From: Terriglobia bacterium | GTDB taxonomy: Bacteria; Acidobacteriota; Terriglobia; Terriglobales; Acidobacteriaceae | Length of the DNA: 64,000 bases | Direction of reading: 5' to 3' | Assembly: GCA_021324365.1 (NCBI GenBank) | Contig: JAJPJE010000012.1 | Location: forward strand, 1-64,000 | Shown here: positions 16,906-25,903 of the stretch, in pieces | Layout: every line of letters begins with the position of its first letter | Position numbering within the stretch: position 1 is the stretch's first letter | The notes under the pieces: model-generated | The model's input: the letters and a program-made list of their open reading frames with translations, nothing else | Told to the model about the DNA's origin: nothing | The model's database searches: none | Position numbers and translations under genes: made by a program

Positions 16906-17886
16906 GTGAAAGTTCTTGTCACCGGGGGCGCCGGATACATCGGCAGTGTAGTCGCGCACGAGCTGGTTAAATCCGGACATCGCGTTGTCGTCTACGATAA
17001 CCTCAGCCACGGGTATCGCGCCGCTGTTCCGAACCAGGCCGAATTCGTTCAGGCAGACGTCGGCGATAGAAGCGCCATCACGAAGGCACTTCGCGATCAC
17101 AAAATCGAAGCGGTAATGCACTTCGCCGCCATGATCGAAGTCGGCGAGTCGATGCGCGTGCCCGAACGCTACTTCCAGAACAACACGGCAGCGACCCTGA
17201 CGCTGCTGGAAGCGATGATTGCGCACCGCATCGATCGCTTCGTCTTCTCCTCGACCGCCGCGCTCTATGGGGAGCCTGAACATACCCCAATCCGGGAATC
17301 CGACACGCTCAAGCCAACTAACGCCTACGGTGAGTCGAAGCTGCTGGTCGAACGAATGCTCGACTGGTTCCATCGCATCCATGGCTTCCGCTATGCGACA
17401 CTCCGCTACTTCAATGCCGCTGGAGCTGCCGGCGAACTGGGTGAGTCGCACGAGCCCGAGTCGCACCTGATACCCCTTGTATTACAGGTTGCGCTGGGCA
17501 AGCGCCAGTCGGTTTCTATTTTCGGCAGCGACTATGCCACTCCCGATGGCACTTGCGTCCGCGACTATATCCATCTGCTCGATCTCGCACAGGCTCACCT
17601 GCTCGCGCTTAATGCGCTGAGTGAAAGAGATAAGTTGATCTTCAATCTTGGCAATGGACTTGGCTTCAGCGTACGCCAAGTAATCGAGACCGCACGCAAA
17701 ATTACAGGACACCCGATACCAGCGATCGAGTCGCCGCGGCGCTCCGGAGATCCGGCAGTTTTGGTTGCCAGTTCCGAAAAGATTCGCTCCGAATTGAATT
17801 GGCAGCCACGGCACGCTGGCCTTGAAGACATCATCGGCAGCGCGTGGGAGTGGCATCGCAAGCACCCGAACGGATATAAGAAGTAA
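16906..17886 (+). CDS. galE: UDP-glucose 4-epimerase GalE
   Basis: This NAD-dependent epimerase interconverts UDP-glucose and UDP-galactose for surface polysaccharides. The Rossmann loop is TGGAGYIGS near the N-terminus; the SSTAALYG segment and the catalytic Tyr-Lys pair NAYGESK follow. The C-terminal part contains DYATPDGTCVRDYIHLLDLAQAH, typical of bacterial GalE. I set the start at GTG 16906, which has GGGAG six bases upstream and begins right at the nucleotide-binding strand; earlier starts would add an unrelated tail. The length is 326 residues, normal for the family. Confidence 0.93.
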   Translation: MKVLVTGGAGYIGSVVAHELVKSGHRVVVYDNLSHGYRAAVPNQAEFVQADVGDRSAITKALRDHKIEAVMHFAAMIEVGESMRVPERYFQNNTAATLTLLEAMIAHRIDRFVFSSTAALYGEPEHTPIRESDTLKPTNAYGESKLLVERMLDWFHRIHGFRYATLRYFNAAGAAGELGESHEPESHLIPLVLQVALGKRQSVSIFGSDYATPDGTCVRDYIHLLDLAQAHLLALNALSERDKLIFNLGNGLGFSVRQVIETARKITGHPIPAIESPRRSGDPAVLVASSEKIRSELNWQPRHAGLEDIIGSAWEWHRKHPNGYKK

Positions 17887-17905
17887 GAAGTCGGAAGTCA
17901 GAATT
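17879..17905 (+). repeat. Heptamer micro-repeat at the galE stop
   Basis: Three imperfect units of seven bases (AGAAGTA, AGAAGTC, GGAAGTC) and a partial fourth run across and beyond the galE stop. Comparable 7-mer runs occur at 19274 and 26993, also at gene junctions. Confidence 0.6.
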
Positions 17906-17960
17906 GGCGAGTGACCGGAGAGCTGCGATACCAACAGACCTGATCGACTGAAAGACTTAC

Positions 17961-19277
17961 ATGCTGAATACACTTCGAAGCACGTGCTGCATTGTTGGCG
18001 GCGGTCCGGCAGGGATCATGCTGGGCTACCTTCTAGCCCGCAAAGGCGTCGAAGTCACCGTCCTTGAAAAACACAAGGACTTCTTTCGGGATTTTCGCGG
18101 CGATACCGTTCATCCCTCAACCCTGGAGGTTATGTACGAACTCGGGATTCTCGAGGACTTTCTGCGCGTACCTCATCAGGAACTCCACCAACTCGTCGGT
18201 ACGGTGGGAGGTTTCACTTTCAAAGCGGTCGATTTACGTCATGTCCCCATGCACTGCAAGTTCGTTGCACTTATGCCGCAGTGGGACTTTCTGAACTTCC
18301 TTTCGGAGAAAGCAAAAGGCTATCCCAACTTCGCACTGCGTCTCGAGCATGAGGTCACCGGATTGATCCAGAGCGATAGCCGCATTTCCGGCGTCATCGC
18401 CAATACTCCCGGCGGTCCCATAGAAGTTCAGGCCGACCTTATAGTCGGCTGCGATGGTCGCAATTCCATCGTGCGCCGGGCGGCAGAATTGCCGGTGCTG
18501 GAGTTCGGAGTGCCGATCGATGTCTTGTGGTTTCGTATTGGCCGTAGCGGTGACGATCCCGAGCAGCTTTTCGGCAACATCAATTACGGCAGCGTGCTCG
18601 TCCTGATCAATCGCGGAGATTACTTCCAGTCTGGTCTAATCATCCGCAAAGGATCGTTTGAAGATATAAAGCGGGAGGGACTCGAAGCCTTTCGCCGCAA
18701 CGTCGTACGCATTGCGCCATACCTTGCCAGCCGTGTTCACGAGCTGCAGGACTGGAACCAGATCAAATTGCTCACCGTGCGGCTGAACCGCTTGCGTCGT
18801 TGGTACGTTTCCGGTCTGCTGTGCATTGGAGACGCGGCACACGCCATGTCGCCTGCAGGCGGCGTAGGTATCAATCTCGCCATTCAGGATGCGGTCGCGA
18901 CTGCAAACGTGCTCTCCGGAGCACTACGGGAGCGCCGCGTGACGGAAAGCCTCCTTGCGCGGCTTCAATGTCGCCGCGAGTTTCCCACGCGGGTTACACA
19001 GGCAATGCAGGCAAATGCTCACAAGGCCTTGGAGGCATTGTTCCGCAATCCCGGTCCCGTGAAAGCACCGTGGCAACTGAAGGTGGCCGTAAAGATTCCG
19101 GGCATCAGCCACGTGCTCGCGCGTGCTGTGGGAGTGGGCGTCCGTCCGGAACATATCGCAGGGGCGCGCCGTAGCCGTGCCTACCGCAATGATCGTATGG
19201 CTAAGTTTGCGATTGCCCTTGGTGTTGCCGGCGGTTTTCTGAGCGTATTGGTCATGCGCCGGAAGCCAGCAAGTTAG
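17961..19277 (+). CDS. FAD-dependent monooxygenase (UbiH/PHBH class)
   Basis: The 438-residue flavoprotein begins with the dinucleotide-binding fold CCIVGGGPAGIMLGYLLARKG and VLEKHKDFFRDFRGDTVHPSTLEVM. The middle shows the conserved DG motif at LIVGCDGRNSIVR, and the second FAD motif is CIGDAAHAMSPAGGVGINLAIQDA. This is the aromatic-ring hydroxylase type. A hydrophobic C-terminal stretch (AIALGVAGGFLSVLVM) may anchor it to the membrane. It has no enzyme partners of an aromatic or quinone pathway beside it, so the substrate is unknown. Confidence 0.88.
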   Translation: MLNTLRSTCCIVGGGPAGIMLGYLLARKGVEVTVLEKHKDFFRDFRGDTVHPSTLEVMYELGILEDFLRVPHQELHQLVGTVGGFTFKAVDLRHVPMHCKFVALMPQWDFLNFLSEKAKGYPNFALRLEHEVTGLIQSDSRISGVIANTPGGPIEVQADLIVGCDGRNSIVRRAAELPVLEFGVPIDVLWFRIGRSGDDPEQLFGNINYGSVLVLINRGDYFQSGLIIRKGSFEDIKREGLEAFRRNVVRIAPYLASRVHELQDWNQIKLLTVRLNRLRRWYVSGLLCIGDAAHAMSPAGGVGINLAIQDAVATANVLSGALRERRVTESLLARLQCRREFPTRVTQAMQANAHKALEALFRNPGPVKAPWQLKVAVKIPGISHVLARAVGVGVRPEHIAGARRSRAYRNDRMAKFAIALGVAGGFLSVLVMRRKPAS

Positions 19278-19322
19278 TTGTTAGTTACTGAAGAACTGAA
19301 TGACCGAATGACTCATGACTGA
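19274..19322 (+). repeat. 7-8 base micro-repeats after the monooxygenase gene
   Basis: TTAGTTG/TTAGTTA is followed by ACTGAAG, AACTGAA, TGACCGAA, TGACTCA and TGACTGA, starting at the monooxygenase stop and reaching the leader of the next gene. It looks like slipped-strand micro-repeat DNA rather than coding sequence. Confidence 0.5.
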
Positions 19323-19344
19323 AACATTTCATCCCGGAGGATCG

Positions 19345-20280
19345 ATGCGCACACTTCGAAGTTTAGTTGTCGTTGCTGTAGTCGTTGCTGTAGCCGCAAT
19401 TTCTTCTGCCCAACTTACCCCAGAGGAGCGCGCCGCGGTGCTGATCGCGCAGGGTTATGATGTCATTCCCAACATCATTTACGGAACCGCCAACAACTAT
19501 CAGCTCAGGCTCGATGTCATGCGTCCGCACGCGGCGAAGGCTCCGACCCCCGTGGTCATGGTGATCCACGGTGGTGGCTGGGTGGCCGGTAGCAAAGAAG
19601 ACCGTGTACTCGAAGGACTTCCTTACCTTCAGATGGGCTTCGCGGTCGTAAATGTCGAATACCGTCTCGGACCGGTTTCGCTGGCTCCGGCCGCCGTCGA
19701 AGACTGCCTTTGCGCGTTGCATTGGGTTGCGCAGAACGCCGCCAAGTACAACTTTGACGTGTCGAAAATCGTCGCCAGCGGTGGTTCCGCAGGAGGTCAC
19801 CTTGCGCTCACTACGGGAATGATTCCCTCGTCGGCGGGACTCGACGCGCAGTGCGCGTCGGAGAACAATGGCTGGGGCACTCCTGATATGAAGCCGCTGC
19901 CCAAGGTGGCGGCGATCGTCAATTGGTTTGGCATTACCGATGTCGGCGACATGCTGCATGGCCCGGACACGCGCTCCTATGTCATTTCGTGGTTCGGTTC
20001 CCAACCGGATCGCGACGAAATTGCCCGTCGCGTGTCACCGATCAACTACGTTCGTGCGGGACTGCCACCGATCATCACCATTCACGGCGATCACGACCCG
20101 CTGGTCCCATATTCCCAAGCGGTTCATTTACATCAAGCACTCGACAAAGCCGGCGTACGCAACCAACTGCTGACCATGCCTGGAGCCGGACATGGCGGCT
20201 TCACCGGCGAGCAAATGTTAAAGGGATATGAAGCAATTAAAGCTTTCTTGCTCGGCGCCGGAATTGCGCCGGTGAAGTAA
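19345..20280 (+). CDS. Exported alpha/beta hydrolase (esterase/lipase, BD-FAE-like)
   Basis: This secreted serine hydrolase of 311 residues starts at ATG 19345, which follows GGAGG; the preceding codons are leader. A signal peptide runs to about residue 23 (VAAISSAQ). The oxyanion motif is HGGGW, the nucleophile elbow is GGSAGGH, the acid lies in HGDHDPLVPY and the His in GAGHGGF. These are hormone-sensitive-lipase-like features. The substrate is probably a carboxylic ester, possibly an acylated sugar; this is inference. Confidence 0.88.
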   Translation: MRTLRSLVVVAVVVAVAAISSAQLTPEERAAVLIAQGYDVIPNIIYGTANNYQLRLDVMRPHAAKAPTPVVMVIHGGGWVAGSKEDRVLEGLPYLQMGFAVVNVEYRLGPVSLAPAAVEDCLCALHWVAQNAAKYNFDVSKIVASGGSAGGHLALTTGMIPSSAGLDAQCASENNGWGTPDMKPLPKVAAIVNWFGITDVGDMLHGPDTRSYVISWFGSQPDRDEIARRVSPINYVRAGLPPIITIHGDHDPLVPYSQAVHLHQALDKAGVRNQLLTMPGAGHGGFTGEQMLKGYEAIKAFLLGAGIAPVK

Positions 20281-20358
20281 ACCCAAGGAGGTGTCGTTCA
20301 GAAACGATAGACGCGGGCAGCATCCGACAAGATGTAGAGCTAAACTGCCAAATCACTG

Positions 20359-20688
20359 CTATTTCAGCAGTCCGAACCCGACTGCAGCTGCGGCGAACAG
20401 TAGCAGAAAAATAGAAAGCGACGGCAAGGATGGGAATCCTAGAAGTCGCCCCCTCGCGCGAGCCGGTTTTGCTAAGCCCTCGCGCTGCAAATTTTCCTGG
20501 ATGCCGTCCCAAACCTTGGGGCTGGGATCATGCATTGGCAATAAAAGTTTGGCCTGTTCGGCAATATACCGGAGATCCTGCACCAGGTCGGAGCAGACGT
20601 CACACTCTCGCAGGTGCGCTTCTTCCTCGGCATTGCCGCCAGACTCGATGATGTAGGGCAGAACCTTCTGAAATTCTGCGCAGTTCAT
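20359..20688 (-). CDS. Anti-sigma factor with zinc-finger (zf-HC2) domain
   Basis: This 109-residue protein is encoded 31 bases downstream of an ECF sigma gene. The N-terminal domain has the H-x3-C-x2-C core as AHLRECDVCSDL, and a membrane helix closes the C-terminus (FPSLPSLSIFLLLFAAAAVGFGLL). That is the layout of a ZAS-type membrane anti-sigma. It should hold the sigma factor inactive until a signal acts at the envelope. The start at ATG 20688 has AGAGGAAG just upstream. A 6-bp hairpin (20355-20371) covers the stop and may help end transcription. Confidence 0.87.
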   Translation of the reverse strand: MNCAEFQKVLPYIIESGGNAEEEAHLRECDVCSDLVQDLRYIAEQAKLLLPMHDPSPKVWDGIQENLQREGLAKPARARGRLLGFPSLPSLSIFLLLFAAAAVGFGLLK

Positions 20689-20719
20689 AACTTCCTCTCT
20701 CTGAAACACCTTGATCTCC

Positions 20720-21340
20720 TCAGCGCTTGGCGGCCTTTTCGGCTCTGCTGGTCTTAAGGAGATCGCGCAACTTCATTCGGGCTTTGTGCAACTGAGACTT
20801 GCTGTTGCCGATCGAGCAGCCCATCATTTCGGCAATTTCGTTGTGTTCGTATCCCTCAATGTCATGCAATACAAAGATGATGCGATAGCCCGGCGGAAGG
20901 CTTTCGATAGCGCGTTCTAAATTGACGCGATCGATCGATCCTGCCAGAACATTGTCACGGGCGCCAATATCTTTTCGCGGACCGTCCTCCTGCTGCGGTT
21001 CCATGGTCTCCTCGAGCGAAACCTCGGGTAGACCTTTCTTTCGCAAGTGCATCAGCACCACGTTCACTGCCAGCCGATGCAACCACGTGGAAAAGGCGGA
21101 CTCGCCCCGGAACGTCGCGATCTTGCGATAGAGCTGCAGGAAAGCTTCCTGGGTAAGGTCCTCGGCCTCGGCGGTGTTGCCGGTCATTCGCAGGCACAAC
21201 GAATAAACCCGCCGTTTATGCAGCCCGTAAAGCAGTTCAAAACAGACGGCATCGCCCTGCTTGGCTCGATCGATGGCCTCCGCTTCGGACATCCCTGGCG
21301 CTACTTGTTTTCTCGCTGTAGTCAAGGTACGAGCCGGCAT
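20720..21340 (-). CDS. ECF-type RNA polymerase sigma factor (RpoE-like)
   Basis: This 206-residue sigma-70-family protein has region 2 with [48 protein letters not shown] split by short turns, and region 4 with [41 protein letters not shown]. No region 1 or 3 is seen. It forms a two-gene unit with the zinc-finger anti-sigma downstream. Promoter targets cannot be read from here. Confidence 0.92.
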   Translation of the reverse strand: MPARTLTTARKQVAPGMSEAEAIDRAKQGDAVCFELLYGLHKRRVYSLCLRMTGNTAEAEDLTQEAFLQLYRKIATFRGESAFSTWLHRLAVNVVLMHLRKKGLPEVSLEETMEPQQEDGPRKDIGARDNVLAGSIDRVNLERAIESLPPGYRIIFVLHDIEGYEHNEIAEMMGCSIGNSKSQLHKARMKLRDLLKTSRAEKAAKR

Positions 21341-21497
21341 AATTGTGAGATGCAGCTAAGTGCCTGAATGTTGTAAGACAGGCCCCAGTTTCTTCACAAA
21401 AGTCGGTATCCAGACATCAGAAGCCAACCGGAGCACTTTGGTTGCTTTTGTGGCGCGGATGCCCTCGTATGCGGAGTCTTGTTCGGAATGACAGTAA

Positions 21498-22805
21498 TCA
21501 CCCTTTTGCCGTGATCGTCTCCAGCCCATGTCCGTGAGGTCCGGTTTCGCGCTGTCGGAGAAGTAATGCCAGCACCAGCCCGATGCAGCCCAAAGTTGTC
21601 AGAATTTTCAGCATTGGCAGGTAGCCCGCAGGATTCGATGCGCTTGCGCCTGCCAAGTCATTGGCTCTGCCTAATCCCCAATTCAGACCGGCCATGCCCA
21701 TATTCTCGATCATGGTCATCAGTCCCAGGGCAGTTCCGAGCGTCCGTTGTGGCACGAGGTACGCCACGGATGGCCAGATGATCGCCGGTACAAGAGTAAA
21801 TGCGAGTCCGAGCATTGCCATGGGAACATAAAGACTGACGTTGGTGTATGCCATCATCAGAAACACCGGGATAAGCAGCAATGTTCCGAGCAACATGATG
21901 GTCGCGCGACGCCCTACTTTGTCGGAGTACAGGCCGATGATCGGCGTGCCAATCATCGTGAACCCGGTCAGCACGCTCAGCAGAAATCCGCCCAGTTGAA
22001 GCGACGTCCCCTTGGCGTCGACAAAGTATTTCACCGCGAAGGTCTCGAACGGAAAGATTGCCGAGTAGAAGACGACGCAAAGACCTACCACGTACCAATA
22101 GGACAGACTGAAATTCTTGAGATCAGAGAAAACGATTTTGTCCGCTTCACCCGCTTGCCCGAGAGAGAATCTTCGTTCGGCGCGAAGTTCCAGGATCCAG
22201 TAAACAACCGGACCTATTACGCACAACGTAACAAAACCAACTCCGATGAGCCACGGGAGCTGCCAGTTGCTGTAAGCGCCCTTTGCCCAACTCGGTGAAT
22301 TCTGCGCGAGCCAAGTGCCGCCGCGCGCAAACGTCAGGTTCACTCCAAGCGCGAAACTCAGCTCTTTCCCTTTGAACCACTTCGCCACTGCAGCGGTGCA
22401 GGCGACAATCAGCGACTCGGCGCCCATGCCAAACACGAAACGGCCCGCAGCCATCAAGGGAAACTTTGCGCCAAAGGCGGTCATCAGTGAGCCGATCAGG
22501 CAGATCACGCCGAACAACAGCAGTCCCCGGCGGACCCCGACACGATCAATAAGAATTCCGCCGATTAAAACCGTTGCGATGGGCGCAATGGAATAAAAGG
22601 AGTTCAGTAGGCCAATATTCTGATCAGTAAAGTGGAGTTGCGCCTGAAGGAGTTTGGCGAGAGGTTCGAGCGCATCGTAGAAGTAGTAATTGCCGAACAT
22701 CGCCAGGCTGACGAAGCACAAGACAATCCAGCGATAAGCACGAGAGGGTTCAGGACGAGTTTGCGTCTGCGAAGAAGCGGCAGGCGCGTTAGTTGATTCA
22801 GCCAT
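21498..22805 (-). CDS. Major facilitator superfamily transporter
   Basis: The 435-residue integral membrane protein has about twelve hydrophobic helices. Between TM2 and TM3 it carries GGILIDRVGVRRGLL, the MFS motif A (G-x3-D-R-x-G-R-R), and a second copy lies in the C-half (LYSDKVGRRATI). The first helix region YYFYDALEPLAKLL is unusual and recalls the MFSD1-like branch, but I would not assign a substrate. The amidase gene follows upstream on the same strand after about 260 bases; a link with peptide or amide use is possible but not shown. Confidence 0.88.
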   Translation of the reverse strand: MAESTNAPAASSQTQTRPEPSRAYRWIVLCFVSLAMFGNYYFYDALEPLAKLLQAQLHFTDQNIGLLNSFYSIAPIATVLIGGILIDRVGVRRGLLLFGVICLIGSLMTAFGAKFPLMAAGRFVFGMGAESLIVACTAAVAKWFKGKELSFALGVNLTFARGGTWLAQNSPSWAKGAYSNWQLPWLIGVGFVTLCVIGPVVYWILELRAERRFSLGQAGEADKIVFSDLKNFSLSYWYVVGLCVVFYSAIFPFETFAVKYFVDAKGTSLQLGGFLLSVLTGFTMIGTPIIGLYSDKVGRRATIMLLGTLLLIPVFLMMAYTNVSLYVPMAMLGLAFTLVPAIIWPSVAYLVPQRTLGTALGLMTMIENMGMAGLNWGLGRANDLAGASASNPAGYLPMLKILTTLGCIGLVLALLLRQRETGPHGHGLETITAKG

Positions 22806-23063
22806 TCAGGGGACCTCGTGGCGTGGGCCAGAGCTTCGCGCAACAACCTGTCCTTTGCTTTTGCTCAGGGCTGGCGTGGCGCTAGAACATATTTGGTGTT
22901 AGCGACAGGGAAGCATATCAGAGGCGACTAGCTTGTGCTCTACCTGGCTCCGTGGCACGTAGAAGCGTGCGGGCCTTATCGCTACCTGCAGAGGACATTC
23001 TGACTCCGGTCATTCCGAGCCGACTCATCAGCGCGGAAGCCTCATCCGCGCTACGCAACTCCT

Positions 23064-24707
23064 TCACGCCTTCAACTCCAGTGTTTGCAGGAACCACGGC
23101 TTCTTCCTCGCCTGGATTGCCTGCTCGAATCCCGACGCAATCTTAATCAGCTTCGGCTCGCTCCATGCACGGCCAAAGAACGAAATCCCCACAGGTAATC
23201 CGAAGAGCATCCCGGCCGGAACGTTGATGTTCGGATATCCTGCAACTGCCGCGAAATTCGAACTGCCACCTGGCGCGTGGTCGCCATTCACCAGATCCGT
23301 CGTCCATGCGGGACTGCCGGTAGGCGCGACCAAGGCATCAAGTTGCAGGCGATCCATTACTGCATCGATCCCATCACCGCGCGAGAGCTGCTGGTTCTTT
23401 GCCAGGGCATCGATGTACTCGGTCTCAGTCAGCGGTCCTTTTTCCTGCGCCTTGAGGAAGATGTCCTGTCCGAAATACTTCATCTCCTGCTCGTGATGGC
23501 GGTCGTTGAAGTCGATGGCATCTTTCAATGAATGGATTGGCGCGCTCGGGCCAAGCCGTGCCAGGTACACCGCGAGATCGGCCTTCAACTCGTACTGTAG
23601 AACCTTAAGCTCGGTGTCATCGAACTTGCCGAATGTGGGGATGTCGACCGGATCGACGACGGCCGCGCCTGCGCGCTTCATCTCGTCGATCACCTCGTTT
23701 ATCAGCCTATCGACGTTCTCGCTGAAGCCGAAATACTTGCGCACGATCCCGAGGCGCGCACCCTTCAGGCCGAGAGGGTCGAGAAACCGCGTATAGTCGG
23801 ACCGGGATTTGCCACGGCTGGCGGCAGTTGCAGCATCTTCCGCATCGACGCTAGTGATCGCGCCCAGCAGGATCGCGGCATCGCGAACCGTGCGCGCCAT
23901 CGGGCCGGGCGTGTCCTGGCTGTGCGAAATCGGCACGATTCCCGAGCGGCTCGCAAGACCGACCGTCGGCTTGATGCCAACAATCCCGTTCGCCGATGAC
24001 GGGCAGACGATCGATCCATCGGTTTCGGTACCGATCGCAACGGTGCAGAGGTTCGCAGAAACGGAGGCGCCGGAGCCGGAACTCGATCCGCAGGGATTGC
24101 GGTCGAGCGCATACGGATTGCGCGTCAGCCCGCCGCGACCGCTCCAGCCGCTCGTCGAATGACTCGAGCGAATGTTAGCCCATTCGCTCAGGTTAGTCTT
24201 GCCGAGAATGACTGCGCCTGCCGCGCGCAGCCTCTGCACGATGAACGCATCTTTCGGCGGTTTGGCGCCGACTAGGGCCAGCGATCCCGCAGTCGTGGCC
24301 ATGCGGTCGGCAGTATCGATATTATCTTTGATCAGCACCGGAATGCCGTGCATCGGCCCGCGCGAGCCTTTTGACTTGCGCTCGCGGTCGAGTTCGTTGG
24401 CGATGGCGAGCGCCTCGGGATTTTGCTCGATGATGCTGTTGATCGCCGGACCATGCTTGTCGACCGCGACGATGCGATCGAGATATTTCTGCACAACTGA
24501 ATGCGCGGTGTATTTACCGGATTCCATGCCCTTTTGCAGATCGCCAATGGTGACCTCATCGAACTCGAATGCCGCGACAGGTTGGGACTCGTTCTGCGCT
24601 TCGGCCGTGCGTGTTGACGAAAGTGCGGGAGCCAGGGCAGCCGCGCCGGTGTACGCGGAGGTCTTAAGGAATTGTCGTCGTCCGAGATTGTTGGAATCGA
24701 TTGCCAC
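23064..24707 (-). CDS. Tat-exported amidase (amidase signature family)
   Basis: This amidohydrolase of 547 residues has a twin-arginine signal (GRRQFLKTSAYTGAAALAPAL). The catalytic Lys lies in GIPVLIKDNIDT, and the Ser-Ser pair and loop in CGSSSGSGASVSA with GTETDGSIVCPSS, the amidase-signature block. I prefer GTG at 24707 as start, because CGGAG lies six bases upstream; the ATG at 24713 sits directly on that site. It should hydrolyse amide bonds in the periplasm. The natural substrate is unknown. Confidence 0.9.
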   Translation of the reverse strand: MAIDSNNLGRRQFLKTSAYTGAAALAPALSSTRTAEAQNESQPVAAFEFDEVTIGDLQKGMESGKYTAHSVVQKYLDRIVAVDKHGPAINSIIEQNPEALAIANELDRERKSKGSRGPMHGIPVLIKDNIDTADRMATTAGSLALVGAKPPKDAFIVQRLRAAGAVILGKTNLSEWANIRSSHSTSGWSGRGGLTRNPYALDRNPCGSSSGSGASVSANLCTVAIGTETDGSIVCPSSANGIVGIKPTVGLASRSGIVPISHSQDTPGPMARTVRDAAILLGAITSVDAEDAATAASRGKSRSDYTRFLDPLGLKGARLGIVRKYFGFSENVDRLINEVIDEMKRAGAAVVDPVDIPTFGKFDDTELKVLQYELKADLAVYLARLGPSAPIHSLKDAIDFNDRHHEQEMKYFGQDIFLKAQEKGPLTETEYIDALAKNQQLSRGDGIDAVMDRLQLDALVAPTGSPAWTTDLVNGDHAPGGSSNFAAVAGYPNINVPAGMLFGLPVGISFFGRAWSEPKLIKIASGFEQAIQARKKPWFLQTLELKA

Positions 24708-24866
24708 GCGCATCTCCGGAGGGTGAGTTGCCGAATCGGACCACGATAGTAGCAGAGAAGCTTTCGCTTTTGTCATCCCAAGCGTGCGCGAGGGATCTGC
24801 AGTTGCTGTTTGTGTGGAGGGGACATTCCTGTCCGCCCGACCGTGTAGCGGCGCTTGTGGTTAGTT

Positions 24867-24896
24867 TGGTGCCCACGTTCGCGAAGCTAACACGGG
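24867..24896 (-). repeat. Dispersed palindromic element, variant copy
   Basis: On the minus strand this reads CCCGTGTTAGC, a short loop, then GCGAACGTGGGCACC. It is the same design as the copies at 25099, 37159 and 47475. The arms differ from the others but can still pair by G-T wobbles (CCCGTGTT against AACGTGGG). Confidence 0.5.
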
Positions 24897-25098
24897 CCAG
24901 CCGTCTCGCAGACACACACGTAGACGGGCGCGTAAGCATGGCTGGTCCAGTGTGAGTTTCCCCGTTCTTCCTACCGGATATGGGTCAGTTACGTAGATAT
25001 GTGTTCAGTTGTCTTCACTCTGGGTGGCGCTCTCCAACATCCCTGCCTATGCTCTGCTTGGATTGTAATCGAAGTGTTGCGGCAACTATCCACTCGAG

Positions 25099-25136
25099 CC
25101 CAGGTTAGCCAAAAAGAACGCGAACCTGTGGTACCA
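25099..25136 (+). repeat. Dispersed palindromic element, copy A
   Basis: Arms CCCAGGTTAGC and GCGAACCTGTG enclose a short A-rich loop and are followed by GTACCA. It lies 26 bases upstream of moaDE. Near-identical elements occur at 37159 and 47475. Confidence 0.65.
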
Positions 25137-25162
25137 CCCAGCACTCTTGTTATGCTTGTGGC

Positions 25163-25903
25163 ATGCAGGTGCGGGTTCTCTTCTTTGGGGCGCTTCGGGA
25201 CTGGAGCGGTTGTGCCAGCGATTCTCTTTCTTTACCCGAAGGTGCCACGCTCGGCGACGTGGTCTCGCATTACGAGCAGCGCATCCCTAAGCTGAAGCAG
25301 TTCTTGCCCTCGATAGCCCTGTCATTGAATCAGCAGTATGCCCAAACGGATTCCGTTCTCCACGATAAGGACGAAGTGGCGCTGCTGCCCCCGGTGAGTG
25401 GCGGGAATTCTGCCGCGGAGAGAGAGATTCTTCCGCAGCGAGGGTTCTTAGTGCGCGAGCGGATACTTACGGACGAACTGGCTCGTGCTCTGCGGCGGCC
25501 TGAGGATGGCGCAGTCGTCGTCTTCGAGGGCGTGGTTCGCAACAATACTCGTGGACGCCTGACTTTATACCTGGATTACGAGGCGTACGAGGCAATGGCC
25601 GCGCAGGAGTTGCACAAGCTTGCCGTTCAGGCGTGCGAGAGGTTCGCAGTGCGCGAGGTGCAGATCGTACACCGGCTAGGGCGAATGGAGATCGGCGAAA
25701 CGAGCGTGGCGATCATCGTCTGTTCGGCGCATCGGGGAGCTGCGTTCGACGCGTGCCGCTGGACTATCGATACTCTGAAAAAGATTGTTCCGATCTGGAA
25801 GAAGGAGTACTTCGAGGATGGCGCTGTTTGGGCTGATGGCGAGCCATTTCCCGATGAGATTCGCGCGAGTGTCAAGGAACACGCCAAAAATGGAGTAGAT
25901 TGA
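25163..25903 (+). CDS. moaDE: Fused MoaD-MoaE molybdopterin synthase
   Basis: One 246-residue protein holds both subunits of molybdopterin synthase, which adds two sulfurs to precursor Z (cPMP). Residues 1-81 are MoaD, a ubiquitin-like sulfur carrier ending in Gly80-Gly81 (PPVSGG). Residues about 95-240 are MoaE with the catalytic Lys cluster LKKIVPIWKKE (K206/K207, K213/K214). In a normal MoaD the Gly-Gly is the free C-terminus that becomes a thiocarboxylate; here it is internal. The mycobacterial MoaX fusion is known to need cleavage after this site, so the same is expected here. The stop overlaps the next start (TTGA). Confidence 0.92.
   Translation: MQVRVLFFGALRDWSGCASDSLSLPEGATLGDVVSHYEQRIPKLKQFLPSIALSLNQQYAQTDSVLHDKDEVALLPPVSGGNSAAEREILPQRGFLVRERILTDELARALRRPEDGAVVVFEGVVRNNTRGRLTLYLDYEAYEAMAAQELHKLAVQACERFAVREVQIVHRLGRMEIGETSVAIIVCSAHRGAAFDACRWTIDTLKKIVPIWKKEYFEDGAVWADGEPFPDEIRASVKEHAKNGVD

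Larger units (their letters stand above)
24708..25162. other. Intergenic region between amidase and moaDE with repeat elements
   Basis: These about 455 bases carry no supported gene. They hold two dispersed palindromic elements (24867-24896 and 25099-25136, listed separately) and a GGACATTCCTGTCC near-palindrome at about 24819. The region lies between divergent genes, so it also must contain their promoters, which I could not define. Confidence 0.5.
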
